NCBI GenBank assembly: GCA_017465605.1
Contig: JAFTVW010000018.1
Span: forward strand, 1-64,000
Reading direction: 5' to 3'
Length of the DNA stretch: 64,000 nt
DNA from: Alistipes sp.
GTDB taxonomy: Bacteria; Bacteroidota; Bacteroidia; Bacteroidales; Rikenellaceae
Shown: one piece after another, positions 1 through 9,531 of the stretch
How the letters are laid out: every line of letters starts with the position of its first letter
How positions within the stretch are numbered: position 1 is the stretch's first letter
Position numbers and translations under genes: made by a program
Notes under the pieces: model-generated
Database searches by the model: none
Told to the model about the DNA's origin: nothing
The model's input: only the letters and a program-made list of their open reading frames with translations

Positions 1-120
1 CATCCTTTATTGATACGCTTTGAGCGTTAAGAAACAATAAAAACGTTAAATCTTCACCTTTTAGAATGCGCCCTTAAAGGTTATGACCATATTCCTGACT
101 TATTACTCGCAAAATATTGA

Positions 121-408
121 GTAATAACTGGTTGTAAATACAATTATTGTCTGACATTAGAAGAGATAACTATTCCAGAGAGTGTTACTTCGATTGGAAA
201 ATATGCTTTTGCTGAATGTCATAATTTGAGAGCTGTATATTGTAAACCAACCACTCCGCCGACATTGAACGGTACTGAAAACTTCTTCCACGAAAATGCG
301 GCAGGTCGTAAGATTTATGTATCAAATGAAGAGGGTGTTGTTGACGCCTATAAGAGTGCTGATAAGTGGAGTGTTTACGCCGACGATATTGAAGGATACG
401 AATTTTAA
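121..408 (+). pseudogene. C-terminal remnant of a BspA-type leucine-rich-repeat surface protein
   Basis: The frame from 121 to the TAA at 406-408 reads as the end of a BspA/Treponema-type LRR protein. One full repeat is present (LEEITIPESV-TSIGKYAF-AECHNL), followed by a VYCKPTTPP strand and a C-terminal cap ending in WSVYADDIEGYEF, the usual end of these proteins. The frame is closed by a TGA at 118-120, and I find no other LRR coding in the three forward frames of the preceding 117 bases. The N-terminus, signal peptide and most repeats are therefore missing. BspA-like proteins are secreted or surface adhesins. This piece has no plausible start codon of its own (TTG at 226 is inside the repeat) and is most simply a decayed or truncated gene end. 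A frameshifted gene continuing to the left of the window is the alternative. Confidence 0.7.
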
Positions 409-428
409 TTGAAATATATGATAACACA

Positions 429-462
429 AAATACCCCGCAGGCTGTGGCTTGCGGGGTATTT
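429..462. terminator. Bidirectional intrinsic terminator between the LRR remnant and glnN
   Basis: A perfect 12-bp inverted repeat (AAATACCCCGCA, 429-440, and TGCGGGGTATTT, 451-462) has a 10-nt loop and A/T-rich flanks. It lies between two convergent reading frames, so it probably ends transcription from both sides. Confidence 0.8.
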
Positions 463-484
463 GTTTGGGTGGGTAGCGGAATCT

Positions 485-2656
485 CTATCGAATAAATAGC
501 AACTCGCGGTATTTGGGGAGTGGCCAGATTTGGTCGTCGATAACCTCCTCCATTTTGTCGATGTGGTCGCGGATTTCGTCGAAATAGACCGCGACGGTAT
601 CGTGGTACTTGATGGCCTTTTCGCGCTGGTCATCGAGGCGATTGGCCACACGGCGAGCTTCAACCATATCGGCAACGAGCTTTTGCAATGCCGATGTATG
701 AAGCTGGATATCGCGGATAAGTTCCAAATCGGAATCGAACTTTATTCCCAACTCCTTCATTTTATATGCCTTATCGAGGAGCACAGCCTCGTACTTTGAA
801 GCAACGGGGATAATATGATTCATCGTAATATCGCCCAATACGCGCGCTTCGATTTGAATCTTCTTGGTGTAGGTCTCCCACTTAACCTCGGTGCGGGCTT
901 CCAACTCTACCCTATTGAACACGCCTGTCTTATCAAACATCTTCAAGCTCGCAGCATCGAGGTAGCGGTCGAAAATCTTTGGAGCAGAGGTTTCGCAGTC
1001 AAGACCACGCTTTGCAGCCTCCTGCTTCCACTCGTCGGAATAGCCATTACCGTCGAAATGCACCGCCTTGCACGATTTGATTAGGCGTTTAAGTTCCTCA
1101 TAGATGGCTCTATCCTTCTTCACGCCCTTCTCGATGCGAGCATCTACGTTGCTCTTGAACTCGGTGAGTTGCTCGGCAGTTGCTGCACAGAGAGTAATGA
1201 TGGCCTCGGCACAATTATCCGAAGCACCCACAGCTCGGAATTCAAAACGGTTACCCGTAAAGGCAAACGGAGAAGTTCGGTTACGGTCGGTATTATCGAG
1301 CAGGATAGATGGAATCTGTGTAACGCCGCTCATCTTCAACACATTCTTAGCATCGAAACGAATAGCATCGTCAGACGCGCTACGTTCCAACTTATCCAAT
1401 ATGGTTGAAATCTGCGCTCCCAAAAATGCAGAGATAATTGCAGGGGGAGCTTCGTTTGCACCCAAGCGATGAGAGTTGGTTGCGCTCATAATCGCCGCCT
1501 TCAACAATCCGTTATGCTTATATACGGCTGCAATGACGTTTACCAAGAATGTTATAAACTGCAAATTCTCTGATGGAGTTTTACCCGGACTGAATAGATT
1601 AACACCCGTATCCGTTCCGAGCGACCAGTTGTTATGCTTACCCGAGCCGTTGATACCCTTGAATGGTTTTTCGTGCAAAAGAACGCGGAAGTGATGGCGG
1701 CGGGCAATCTTATCCATAATGGTCATCAGCAGCTGATTGTGGTCGTTTGCCAAATTGGCCTCCTCATAGACGGGAGCCAGCTCAAACTGATTGGGGGCAA
1801 CCTCGTTATGGCGAGTTTTCAACGGAATACCCAGCTTCAAACTCTCATACTCCAAATCACGCATAAAGTTTATAACACGCGAAGGGATTGCACCAAAATA
1901 GTGATCCTCCAACTGCTGATTTTTGGCAGATTCGTGGCCCATAAGCGTTCTACCCGTCAATACCAAGTCGGGACGAACTGCCCATAAGCTCTCATCTACA
2001 AGGAAAAACTCCTGCTCCCAGCCGAGGAATGTTTTAACGTGGCTGACATTTTTATCGAAGTAGTGGCATACCGCAGTTGCGGCCTCATCGACAGCCGACA
2101 TCGAGCGCAGAAGGGGCACTTTATAGTCCAACGCCTCGCCCGTATATGCGATAAAAACGGTGGGGATACAGAGTGTTGTATCGACAATAAAAGCGGGTGA
2201 AGTGGGATCCCACGCCGAATATCCACGAGCCTCGAAGGTGTTGCGGATACCACCATTGGGGAACGACGAGGCATCTGGCTCCTGCTGAGCTAACACCTTA
2301 CCTGAGAAAGACTCGATAACCAAGCCCTTACCATCGGGGTCTGAGAACGAGTCGTGTTTCTCGGCTGTTCCACCCGTAAGAGGTTGAAACCAGTGAGTAT
2401 AGTGGTCGGCCCCATTGTCCAACGCCCACTGACGCATACCGGCAGCAACGCTATCGGCCAACTCGCGAGATAGTGGAGTGCCGTTATCCATCGTGCTTAG
2501 CAGAGCCTCGTAGGTGGGTTTATCGAGATATTTCCGCATAACGTTGCGGCCAAAAACTTTTTCACCAAAGTAATCAGACGGACGTGCACTCGGAGCTTTA
2601 ACATCGACAGCTCGATGATTGAGCGCAGCTTCCACCATTTTGAATCTTAACAACAT
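485..2656 (-). CDS. glnN: Glutamine synthetase type III (GSIII)
   Basis: This 723-aa enzyme condenses glutamate and ammonia to glutamine with ATP in the cytoplasm. Length and motifs fit the GSIII/GlnN family (about 700-730 aa) rather than the 470-aa GSI. Visible are the N-terminal GSIII-specific region with DYFGEKVF near residue 28, a metal-binding EQEFF motif near 214-218, NEVAPNQFELAP at 284-295, and GINGSGKHNNWS around 334-345. The C-terminal 150 residues are helical and GSIII-specific. The start at 2656 aligns with the family N-terminus; an in-frame ATG at 2638 is possible but would shorten it. The gene stands alone, divergent from mutA, with its own promoter. GlnN is the usual ammonia-assimilation synthetase of Bacteroidales. 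Confidence 0.97.
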   Translation of the reverse strand: MLLRFKMVEAALNHRAVDVKAPSARPSDYFGEKVFGRNVMRKYLDKPTYEALLSTMDNGTPLSRELADSVAAGMRQWALDNGADHYTHWFQPLTGGTAEKHDSFSDPDGKGLVIESFSGKVLAQQEPDASSFPNGGIRNTFEARGYSAWDPTSPAFIVDTTLCIPTVFIAYTGEALDYKVPLLRSMSAVDEAATAVCHYFDKNVSHVKTFLGWEQEFFLVDESLWAVRPDLVLTGRTLMGHESAKNQQLEDHYFGAIPSRVINFMRDLEYESLKLGIPLKTRHNEVAPNQFELAPVYEEANLANDHNQLLMTIMDKIARRHHFRVLLHEKPFKGINGSGKHNNWSLGTDTGVNLFSPGKTPSENLQFITFLVNVIAAVYKHNGLLKAAIMSATNSHRLGANEAPPAIISAFLGAQISTILDKLERSASDDAIRFDAKNVLKMSGVTQIPSILLDNTDRNRTSPFAFTGNRFEFRAVGASDNCAEAIITLCAATAEQLTEFKSNVDARIEKGVKKDRAIYEELKRLIKSCKAVHFDGNGYSDEWKQEAAKRGLDCETSAPKIFDRYLDAASLKMFDKTGVFNRVELEARTEVKWETYTKKIQIEARVLGDITMNHIIPVASKYEAVLLDKAYKMKELGIKFDSDLELIRDIQLHTSALQKLVADMVEARRVANRLDDQREKAIKYHDTVAVYFDEIRDHIDKMEEVIDDQIWPLPKYRELLFIR

Positions 2657-2748
2657 AAATTAATGTTTTCGGGTATAGATTAAAAAACTTTCTGTTGCAA
2701 ACTTTACCGGTTGCAAATTTGCAAAACAATAAAATTACTTCACCGACA

Positions 2749-2779
2749 CAAAAATAGTATTTTTCAGCCAAGATGGCAA
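2749..2779 (-). promoter_or_regulatory. Predicted glnN promoter (Bacteroidetes type)
   Basis: On the minus strand the -7 box TATTTTTG (2749-2756) matches TAnnTTTG exactly, and a TTG at 2777-2779 lies 20 bp upstream as the -33 element. The predicted start point is about 85 nt before the glnN ATG. In the leader, GTTGCAAAyTT occurs twice (2694-2704 and 2710-2720), and the second copy is part of the palindrome GCAAATTTGC (2713-2722). Confidence 0.6.
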
Positions 2780-3069
2780 TTTTTAGCAACATTTTGTGAT
2801 ATCTGAGTGCAAATTTCGGCATAGTTGACGATTTTTTAATGCCAATTCTAGAAAACTAACCCAACAAAACGAGCAAAACAATAGAAAACAGCAAAATTTC
2901 AAATAATGCCTATTTTTAACCTTTTTGCTTAATTTTATACCATACAAGAAATACAAAACAAAACAAAACCCAAAAGTCTATCGTTCTAAAAACTCCCACA
3001 AAATGGACGATTGAAGCAAATAGTTGTCGTTTTCTTGGCAAGGGAGTACTTTTATATAAAATAAAATGT
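2780..3069. other. AT-rich intergenic stretch between glnN and mutA
   Basis: About 290 bp between the two divergent promoters. It is AT-rich with A-tracts and short CAAAA repeats around 2956-2973. I see no open frame, no cobalamin-riboswitch core and no strong hairpin in it. Confidence 0.6.
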
Positions 3070-3077
3070 TATCTTTG
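3070..3077 (+). promoter_or_regulatory. Predicted mutAB promoter -7 box
   Basis: TATCTTTG matches TAnnTTTG. It lies 85 bp before the mutA ATG. The -33 region, about 20 bp upstream, is a T-rich ACTTTT without a clean TTTG. No Shine-Dalgarno sequence precedes the ATG; the leader end is A-rich, as is normal in the phylum. Confidence 0.6.
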
Positions 3078-3162
3078 CGTAATGTTAAAGCATCAAGCTA
3101 ACCGACATTAAAAACATTAAATAAACACACATACATACACTAAATTAAAATTTCCAACAATT

Positions 3163-5022
3163 ATGGCTAATACCGAAAAAGCTAAGTTGTTCGCTGAATT
3201 CCCACCGGTTTCAACCGAGCAGTGGGAGGCAGTCATTACAACAGACCTTAAAGGTGCAGATTACGAGCGCAAACTCGTATGGAGAACAGCCGAGGGATTC
3301 AACGTGCGCCCTTACTATCGCGCAGAGGATCTCGAAGGCGTTGAGTTTTTGGGTTCGCAGGCCGGTGAGTTCCCCTATGTTCGCGGTACTCACGCTTGCA
3401 ACGACTGGCGTATTCACCAGACAGTAAGTGTCAAGTGTCCTAAGGCTGCAAACGAGGAGGCTTTGGCTCTCTTGAATGCAGGTGTAAATTCACTCGGATT
3501 CTGCTTGTGCGGTGCAGGAGAGGTTAATGCAGAGTTTGTTGACACTCTTCTCGACGGCATTTGCATTCCCGCAGTAGAGCTTACTTTCTGCGGTACAGAT
3601 TTCGTTCCTAAGGCCAATGCAATTATGGCTAAGGTGGAGGCATCGGGAATCGAGAAGGACGAGGTTAAGATGAATTTCATCTTCGATCCTATCGTTAAGG
3701 ACCTCTCACAGAAGGGAATCTACTGCTGTGGCGACACAGAGGGTACAGCTTGCTATGAGGCTGTAACTGAGTTCATCAAGAAGACTGCTGACTACAAGCA
3801 CATTCGCGTAGTGAACGTTTCAGGTGCTATTTTCAGCAACGCTGGTTCTACTATCGTTGAGGAGTTGGCATTCTCACTTGCAGCAGGTCACGACTACTTG
3901 GTTAAGCTTACTGAGGCTGGTCTTCCAGTTGACTTGGTGGCTCGTAAGATTCGTTTCTCATTTGCAGTTACATCTAACTACTTTATGGAGATTGCCAAGT
4001 TCCGTGCAGCTCGTATGTTGTGGGCTAACATCGTGAAGGGTTACAATCCCGAGAAGCAGTGCTCTTGCAAGATGTTTGCACACGCTACTACTTCAACTTG
4101 GAATCAGACAGTTTACGACCCATACGTTAATATGTTGCGTGGAACAACTGAGGCTATGTCGGCTACACTCGCTGGCGTACACTCATTGGAGGTTACTCCT
4201 TTCAACGCATCATACGAGACTCCCGATGAGTTCTCAAAGCGTATTGCTCGCAACGTAGAGCTTTTGCTCAAACACGAGTCACACTTCGATCAGGTAGTTG
4301 ACCCCGCTGGTGGTTCTTACTATATCGAGACTCTTACAAAGAGCATTGCAGCTGAGGCTTGGAAACTCTTCCTCGAAGTTGAGGAGAAGGGTGGCTATGT
4401 GGCTGCATTCAAGGCTGGTTTCATTGTTGACCGCGTGAAGGCTTCGGCAGCAGCTAAGGATAAGAATATCGCTACTCGCCGTCAGGTATTGCTCGGTGCT
4501 AACCAGTATCCTAACTTTACAGAGGTTGCTGACGCTGCTGTATCGGCTGAGGTTGTAACTCGCGCTGAGGCTGAGGGTAATGTTCTTACTCCATATCGTG
4601 GTGCAATGGCATTTGAGGCTATGCGTTTGGGCGTTGACCGCAGCGGTAAGGAGCCTAAGGCATTTATGCTCACTTGCGGTAACTTGGCTATGGCTCGCGC
4701 TCGCGCTCAGTTCTCTTGCAACTTCTTCGCTTGTGCTGGTATCCGCGTTCAGGACAACACTTTCTTCCACTCAGTAGAGGAGGGCGTAGCAGCTGCTTTG
4801 GAGGCTAAGGCTGACATCGTAGTTGTATGTGCTTCTGATGACGATTACGCAGAGGTAGCTCCTAAGGTTAAGGAGTTGCTCGGCGGCAAGGCTATCTTGG
4901 TTGTTGCAGGTGCTCCTGCTTGCGCAGCTGAGTTGGAGGCACAGGGTATCACCAATTTCATCAACGTAAAGAGTAACGTACTCGAAACTCTTAAATTCTA
5001 TCTTAAAGAGTTGGGTATCTAA
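3163..5022 (+). CDS. mutA: Methylmalonyl-CoA mutase small (beta) subunit
   Basis: This 619-aa protein is the non-catalytic partner of MutB. The pair interconverts succinyl-CoA and methylmalonyl-CoA, the B12-dependent carbon-skeleton step of propionate formation in Bacteroidales. The barrel part (about residues 20-480) shows MCM-family features such as VRPYYR near 45, [11 protein letters not shown] near 86 and the [13 protein letters not shown] segment shared with MutB. The C-terminal 130 residues keep the cobalamin-binding fold, but the DxHxxG loop is missing, which is normal for this subunit. The gene is followed 14 bp later by mutB and clearly cotranscribed. Codon choice is strongly biased (GTT, CGT, TCA), which suggests high expression. 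Confidence 0.96.
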   Translation: MANTEKAKLFAEFPPVSTEQWEAVITTDLKGADYERKLVWRTAEGFNVRPYYRAEDLEGVEFLGSQAGEFPYVRGTHACNDWRIHQTVSVKCPKAANEEALALLNAGVNSLGFCLCGAGEVNAEFVDTLLDGICIPAVELTFCGTDFVPKANAIMAKVEASGIEKDEVKMNFIFDPIVKDLSQKGIYCCGDTEGTACYEAVTEFIKKTADYKHIRVVNVSGAIFSNAGSTIVEELAFSLAAGHDYLVKLTEAGLPVDLVARKIRFSFAVTSNYFMEIAKFRAARMLWANIVKGYNPEKQCSCKMFAHATTSTWNQTVYDPYVNMLRGTTEAMSATLAGVHSLEVTPFNASYETPDEFSKRIARNVELLLKHESHFDQVVDPAGGSYYIETLTKSIAAEAWKLFLEVEEKGGYVAAFKAGFIVDRVKASAAAKDKNIATRRQVLLGANQYPNFTEVADAAVSAEVVTRAEAEGNVLTPYRGAMAFEAMRLGVDRSGKEPKAFMLTCGNLAMARARAQFSCNFFACAGIRVQDNTFFHSVEEGVAAALEAKADIVVVCASDDDYAEVAPKVKELLGGKAILVVAGAPACAAELEAQGITNFINVKSNVLETLKFYLKELGI

Positions 5023-5036
5023 AAAGCAGAGCTACT

Positions 5037-7172
5037 ATGAGAGCAAAATTTGAAAATTTATCATACGAAGGCGGTCAGGCACAGTGCTGCGCCGCTAAGG
5101 CCGAGGAGGCACAGCAGCCTTGGCTCACAGCCGAGCAGATACCCGTTAAATCGGACTACACGGCAAAAGATTTGGAGAACTTGGAGCATTTGAACTATGC
5201 AGCAGGTATCGCTCCGTACCTTCGTGGCCCTTACTCTACGATGTATGTGATGCGTCCTTGGACTATCCGTCAGTATGCAGGTTTCTCTACCGCTGAGGAG
5301 TCAAACGCATTCTATCGTCGTAACTTGGCCGCAGGTCAGAAAGGTTTGTCAGTAGCATTCGACTTGGCTACTCACCGTGGTTACGATGCTGACCACCCTC
5401 GCGTAGTGGGTGACGTTGGTAAGGCAGGTGTATCAATCTGCTCAGTAGAGGATATGAAGGTTCTCTTCAATGGTATTCCATTGGACAAGATGTCTGTTTC
5501 AATGACTATGAACGGTGCTGTACTTCCAGTATTGGCATTCTACATCGTTACAGGTTTGGAGCAGGGTTGTACTCTCGACCAGTTGGCAGGTACTATCCAG
5601 AACGATATCTTGAAGGAGTTTATGGTGCGTAACACCTATATTTATCCTCCTAAGTTCTCTATGAAGATTATCGCTGATATCTTTGAGTACACATCTAAGA
5701 ATATGCCTAAGTTCAACTCTATCTCTATCTCTGGCTACCATATGCAGGAGGCTGGTGCAACAGCTGATATCGAGTTGGCATACACTTTGGCAGACGGTTT
5801 GGAGTACTTGCGTGCAGGTATCAACGCCGGTATGTCGGTTGACGCATTCGCACCTCGTTTGTCGTTCTTCTGGGCTATCGGTATGAACCACTTTATGGAG
5901 ATTGCTAAGATGCGTGCAGCTCGTATGTTGTGGGCTAAGATTGTGAAGCAGTTCGAGCCTAAGAATCCTAAGTCACTCGCATTGCGTACACACAGCCAGA
6001 CATCAGGTTGGTCACTCACAGAGCAGGATCCATTCAACAACGTAGCTCGTACAGCTATCGAGGCTATGGGTGCAGCATTGGGTCACACACAGTCATTGCA
6101 CACCAACGCTTTGGACGAGGCTATCGCACTTCCAACAGACTTCTCTGCTCGTATTGCTCGTAATACTCAGATCTACATTCAGGAGGAGACTAACGTATGT
6201 CGTAACGTTGACCCTTGGGCAGGTTCGTACTATGTTGAGGCTCTTACAAACGAGATCGCAGAGAAGGCTTGGGCTCACATCGAGGAGGTTGAGAAGTTGG
6301 GCGGTATGGCTAAGGCTATTGAGACTGGTATTCCTAAGATGCGTATCGAGGAGGCTGCTGCTCGTACTCAGGCTCGTATCGACTCTGGTGAGCAGAAGAT
6401 TATCGGTCTTAACGAGTACCGCTTGGAGAAAGAGGCTCCTATCGATATCTTGGCTGTGGATAACACCGCAGTACGCGAGAGTCAGGTGAAGCGTTTGCAG
6501 GAGTTGCGTGCTAACCGCGACCAAGCTGCTGTTGACAAGGCTTTGGCTGCTATCACAGAGTGCGTAAAGACAGGCGAGGGCAACTTGTTGGAGCTCGCAG
6601 TAGAGGCTGCAAAGGTACGCGCAACATTGGGCGAGATCTCAGATGCTTGCGAGGTTGTTGTAGGTCGCTACAAGGCAGTTATTCGTTCAATTTCGGGTGT
6701 ATATTCATCAGGTATGAAGCAGGATTCAGATTTCGAGAAGGCAAAGGCTATGTGTGCTGAGTTTGCCAAGAAGGAGGGTCGTCAGCCCCGTATTATGATT
6801 GCAAAGTTGGGTCAGGACGGTCACGACCGTGGTGCTAAGGTTGTTGCTACTGGTTACGCCGATGTTGGCTTCGACGTGGATATGGGTCCATTGTTCCAGA
6901 CTCCAGAGGAGGCTGCAAAGCAGGCTGTGGAGAACGACGTACACATCGTGGGTGTATCTTCATTGGCCGCTGGTCACCTCACATTGGTTCCTCAGATTAT
7001 CGCTGAGCTCAAGAAGTTGGGTCGTGAGGATATCATCGTTGTTGTAGGTGGTGTTATCCCCGCACAGGATTACGAGGAGTTGTATCAGGACGGCGCAGCT
7101 GCCATCTTCGGCCCCGGTACTCCTATCGCCAAGTCTTCAATCAAAATGTTGGAGCTTTTGATGGAGGAGTAA
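5037..7172 (+). CDS. mutB: Methylmalonyl-CoA mutase large (alpha, catalytic) subunit
   Basis: This 711-aa catalytic subunit carries out the adenosylcobalamin radical rearrangement of succinyl-CoA to (R)-methylmalonyl-CoA. The TIM-barrel domain (residues about 40-560) contains [10 protein letters not shown] near 60 and the substrate-region segment [16 protein letters not shown] near 320. The B12-binding domain (about 575-711) has the base-off motif DGHDRG at 594-599, with His596 as the cobalt ligand, plus the downstream GVSSLAAGH and GGVIPAQDY loops. It follows mutA by 14 bp, and a terminator sits 20 bp after its stop. No epimerase or carboxylase gene is adjacent, so the rest of the propionate pathway must be elsewhere. 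Confidence 0.98.
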   Translation: MRAKFENLSYEGGQAQCCAAKAEEAQQPWLTAEQIPVKSDYTAKDLENLEHLNYAAGIAPYLRGPYSTMYVMRPWTIRQYAGFSTAEESNAFYRRNLAAGQKGLSVAFDLATHRGYDADHPRVVGDVGKAGVSICSVEDMKVLFNGIPLDKMSVSMTMNGAVLPVLAFYIVTGLEQGCTLDQLAGTIQNDILKEFMVRNTYIYPPKFSMKIIADIFEYTSKNMPKFNSISISGYHMQEAGATADIELAYTLADGLEYLRAGINAGMSVDAFAPRLSFFWAIGMNHFMEIAKMRAARMLWAKIVKQFEPKNPKSLALRTHSQTSGWSLTEQDPFNNVARTAIEAMGAALGHTQSLHTNALDEAIALPTDFSARIARNTQIYIQEETNVCRNVDPWAGSYYVEALTNEIAEKAWAHIEEVEKLGGMAKAIETGIPKMRIEEAAARTQARIDSGEQKIIGLNEYRLEKEAPIDILAVDNTAVRESQVKRLQELRANRDQAAVDKALAAITECVKTGEGNLLELAVEAAKVRATLGEISDACEVVVGRYKAVIRSISGVYSSGMKQDSDFEKAKAMCAEFAKKEGRQPRIMIAKLGQDGHDRGAKVVATGYADVGFDVDMGPLFQTPEEAAKQAVENDVHIVGVSSLAAGHLTLVPQIIAELKKLGREDIIVVVGGVIPAQDYEELYQDGAAAIFGPGTPIAKSSIKMLELLMEE

Positions 7173-7192
7173 TCCCCAATAAATTATAAACG

Positions 7193-7223
7193 AAAACCGC
7201 TGGCGATTGCCAGCGGTTTTTTT
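7193..7223 (+). terminator. Intrinsic terminator of the mutAB operon
   Basis: Stem AAAACCGCTGGC (7193-7204), GATT loop, GCCAGCGGTTTT (7209-7220), followed by a T-run. Classic rho-independent form. Confidence 0.92.
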
Positions 7224-7352
7224 GTGTAGTAATGTAGGGGTAACGGGGTAATTAAGCAACAGAAAATATCGCTTATATCGTCTTATAATTCGAGTAGTCA
7301 GAGGGTCATATAATTCACCACCATAATCCATAAACAGATAAGATATATAGGC

Positions 7353-7383
7353 AAAAAAAGGGTCGAACCAGCAAGTTCGACCC
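7353..7383 (-). terminator. Intrinsic terminator of the PpiD-type foldase gene
   Basis: Read on the minus strand: GGGTCGAAC, 6-nt loop, GTTCGACCC, then seven Ts (plus-strand A-run 7353-7359). It lies just past the stop of the minus-strand gene that ends at 7407. Confidence 0.9.
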
Positions 7384-7406
7384 ATATTGATTAGGATTGA
7401 TATCGA

Positions 7407-9440
7407 TTAGAAGTACTGACCACGCAAATCCTCAATCTCAATCATACGCTGTACAGACATCAAAGCTACCTGAGCAGCGTTATTCTCCTTGTTTGCCTGC
7501 AAACGAACCTTCTCAGCATCAGCAGTCTGAACATCGCTCTTGTTAACAGCGTCAACAACAAATACGATAGCACCAGAATAACCCTTTACAGGAGCTGAAA
7601 GCTTACCAGTCTCATTAGTATTTGCAATAGCACCAACCACGCGAGGCTCAATAGCCATATTTCCAACACCATAGTCGGTGAATCGAATCTCCTCAAATGC
7701 AACAGGCTCAACTCCTGCATTCTTTGCAACCTCCTCGATAGTAGAGCCAGAGAACTTAGACTTCAAAAGCTCGAACTTCTTATCACGCTGCAAGTACTGA
7801 GCAATCTGCAAACGAACATCGTCAAATGCTACATACTCTGAGTCGTCAATCTCGGTAAGCATTGCTACAACGTAAGAATCGCCCAAGTTGAAAATCTCAG
7901 AAATCTCTCCAACCTTTGCACCATATGCCCAACGAACAATCTCGCGTGAATTCTCCAAAGCTGTGAGAGTACGCTGACCCTGATTTACACGAGCTACACG
8001 AGGAGAAACAGCTGATGCAGATGCAGCAGCGTTGAATGCATCGATAGAAGCCTTAGCATCAACAGCAAAGAGGCTTGCAGCATTGTGAATATTGCGACGA
8101 GTTGCAGATGAAGCCTCAACGGGATAAGTAATTGTACCTACCAAAACGTGCTTAGAAGGCTTGTCAACACGAGTAACCTTCAAAATCTGAACGGCATCAC
8201 CCTGAGCAATCTTAACGATATCGCCCTTCTTAGCCTCAGCAAGCTGATCGGCCATCTCTACTGACAATGCAGAGAAAGGAATTACGCCAAGCTCACCACC
8301 AACCTGCGCAGTCTGAGCATAAGCAGAGTGCTTCTTAGCTGCCTCAGCGAAATCAGCACCGCCAACCAATGCGTTGTAAAGGCTATCAACCAAAGCAGTG
8401 TCGCTGGCAGGAAGAACGATGTGGTTCAAGCCCAATGAGTCGGGAGCATTCTTAACTGCGATTGGGCGTGAAACAACCCACTCGTTTGACTTCAAAACAG
8501 GACCATACTGCTGACCCTCCAACATTACAATCTCATCGCCAGCAAGCTCAGTAGCTGATGCATAGTGGTCACCAACTGTACCCATATTCTTGCGAACAAA
8601 TGCACGTACGTCCTCAGCAGTAGCGAACTCCTCACCTGCAAGCTTAACCTTCTTCTCGATATCTGACATATCCTCAGGAGTAGCAGCCACGTCGAAAACA
8701 ACGTAAGTCAATGAACGGTGGGGAACCTTCTTATAAGAGGTCTCCTTGTTATCCTCATAATACTTCTTTGTCTCGCCTGTTGTAACAGTTGCCAAAGAAT
8801 CTGCAATTTTATTGTACTCAACAAGAACGTAACGACCGTTACGGCTCTCATTCATCGATTTAAGACCCTGCTTAACGTCCAAAGCGTTGGTATAAACACC
8901 AGCCTTGATCAAACCTGCATACTTGTTCATCATACGATCCAACTGTGCCTGATCATTCAAGTAGCCCCAAAGCTCCTGATACTGAGGATTTGAGCTAACC
9001 TGTGCCAAGAATGAAGACAAAGCTGCTACATCATACTCACCTGTCTCAGGATTAGCAAATGCGCTCATAAACACCTCCGATGGGTGCTCACCGCTCAACA
9101 TTGCCAAACGCTCGGCCTTAGATACTGTAACACCCATATCCTCGAATCCTGGGATAAGAGCTCGCTTTGCAATCAAAGACTGCCAAGTAGCTGTTGACAA
9201 ACGATTGATTGCCTCCTCGCTTGACTCATCAGCACCGTTGAAGTTCTTGATGCTCTCGTACTCTTTCAAATACTCTGAATAGGTGATTTTATCACCGTCA
9301 ATCACACCGACCTTTGGGTCGTTGCTACCGAAAAAGCCCATCTCGGGGCCCAATGAGATAATAAATGCCAAAAGCGCCAACACGATTACAATCGAAAGTA
9401 CGACGCCAAATCTGGTTCTTAATGTGTTTAGACTAATCAT
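7407..9440 (-). CDS. Membrane-anchored peptidyl-prolyl isomerase, PpiD/SurA-like foldase
   Basis: This 677-aa periplasmic chaperone/isomerase is tethered by one N-terminal membrane helix (about residues 12-30). A SurA_N-like region follows (about 40-180), starting with VGVIDGDKITYSEY. A parvulin (PPIC) domain lies around residues 335-430, with LNHIVLP, DFAEAAKKHS and GGELGVIPFSALS. The second half is another SurA/PpiD-type helical region. Size and layout match PpiD (single anchor, parvulin in the middle) better than soluble SurA. It probably helps fold exported envelope proteins, consistent with the upstream barrel, lptC and CorC genes. It has its own promoter in the 91-bp gap and a strong terminator. 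Confidence 0.88.
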   Translation of the reverse strand: MISLNTLRTRFGVVLSIVIVLALLAFIISLGPEMGFFGSNDPKVGVIDGDKITYSEYLKEYESIKNFNGADESSEEAINRLSTATWQSLIAKRALIPGFEDMGVTVSKAERLAMLSGEHPSEVFMSAFANPETGEYDVAALSSFLAQVSSNPQYQELWGYLNDQAQLDRMMNKYAGLIKAGVYTNALDVKQGLKSMNESRNGRYVLVEYNKIADSLATVTTGETKKYYEDNKETSYKKVPHRSLTYVVFDVAATPEDMSDIEKKVKLAGEEFATAEDVRAFVRKNMGTVGDHYASATELAGDEIVMLEGQQYGPVLKSNEWVVSRPIAVKNAPDSLGLNHIVLPASDTALVDSLYNALVGGADFAEAAKKHSAYAQTAQVGGELGVIPFSALSVEMADQLAEAKKGDIVKIAQGDAVQILKVTRVDKPSKHVLVGTITYPVEASSATRRNIHNAASLFAVDAKASIDAFNAAASASAVSPRVARVNQGQRTLTALENSREIVRWAYGAKVGEISEIFNLGDSYVVAMLTEIDDSEYVAFDDVRLQIAQYLQRDKKFELLKSKFSGSTIEEVAKNAGVEPVAFEEIRFTDYGVGNMAIEPRVVGAIANTNETGKLSAPVKGYSGAIVFVVDAVNKSDVQTADAEKVRLQANKENNAAQVALMSVQRMIEIEDLRGQYF

Positions 9441-9481
9441 AACTATTTTGTTTTACCTATTTTATATTCATTTTGAGCCAC

Positions 9482-9489
9482 CAAAGATA
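9482..9489 (-). promoter_or_regulatory. Predicted -7 box for the PpiD-like gene
   Basis: The minus strand reads TATCTTTG, a perfect TAnnTTTG match, 41 bp before the ATG at 9440. The -33 position has no clear TTG, so the promoter may be weak or regulated. Confidence 0.5.
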
Positions 9490-9531
9490 ATAAAATTATT
9501 CTTAATAGCCATATTATTGACACTATTTTTA

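Noticed and set aside
2780-3069. Possible cobalamin riboswitch upstream of the B12-dependent mutase
   Set aside because: No B12-box-like GCCACTG core or stable multi-stem fold seen. The mutase is a B12 user, not a B12 synthesis or uptake gene, so no such switch is expected.
7137-7385. 82-aa minus-strand frame between mutB and the PpiD-like gene
   Set aside because: It spans two intrinsic terminators and part of the mutB end; no family resemblance.
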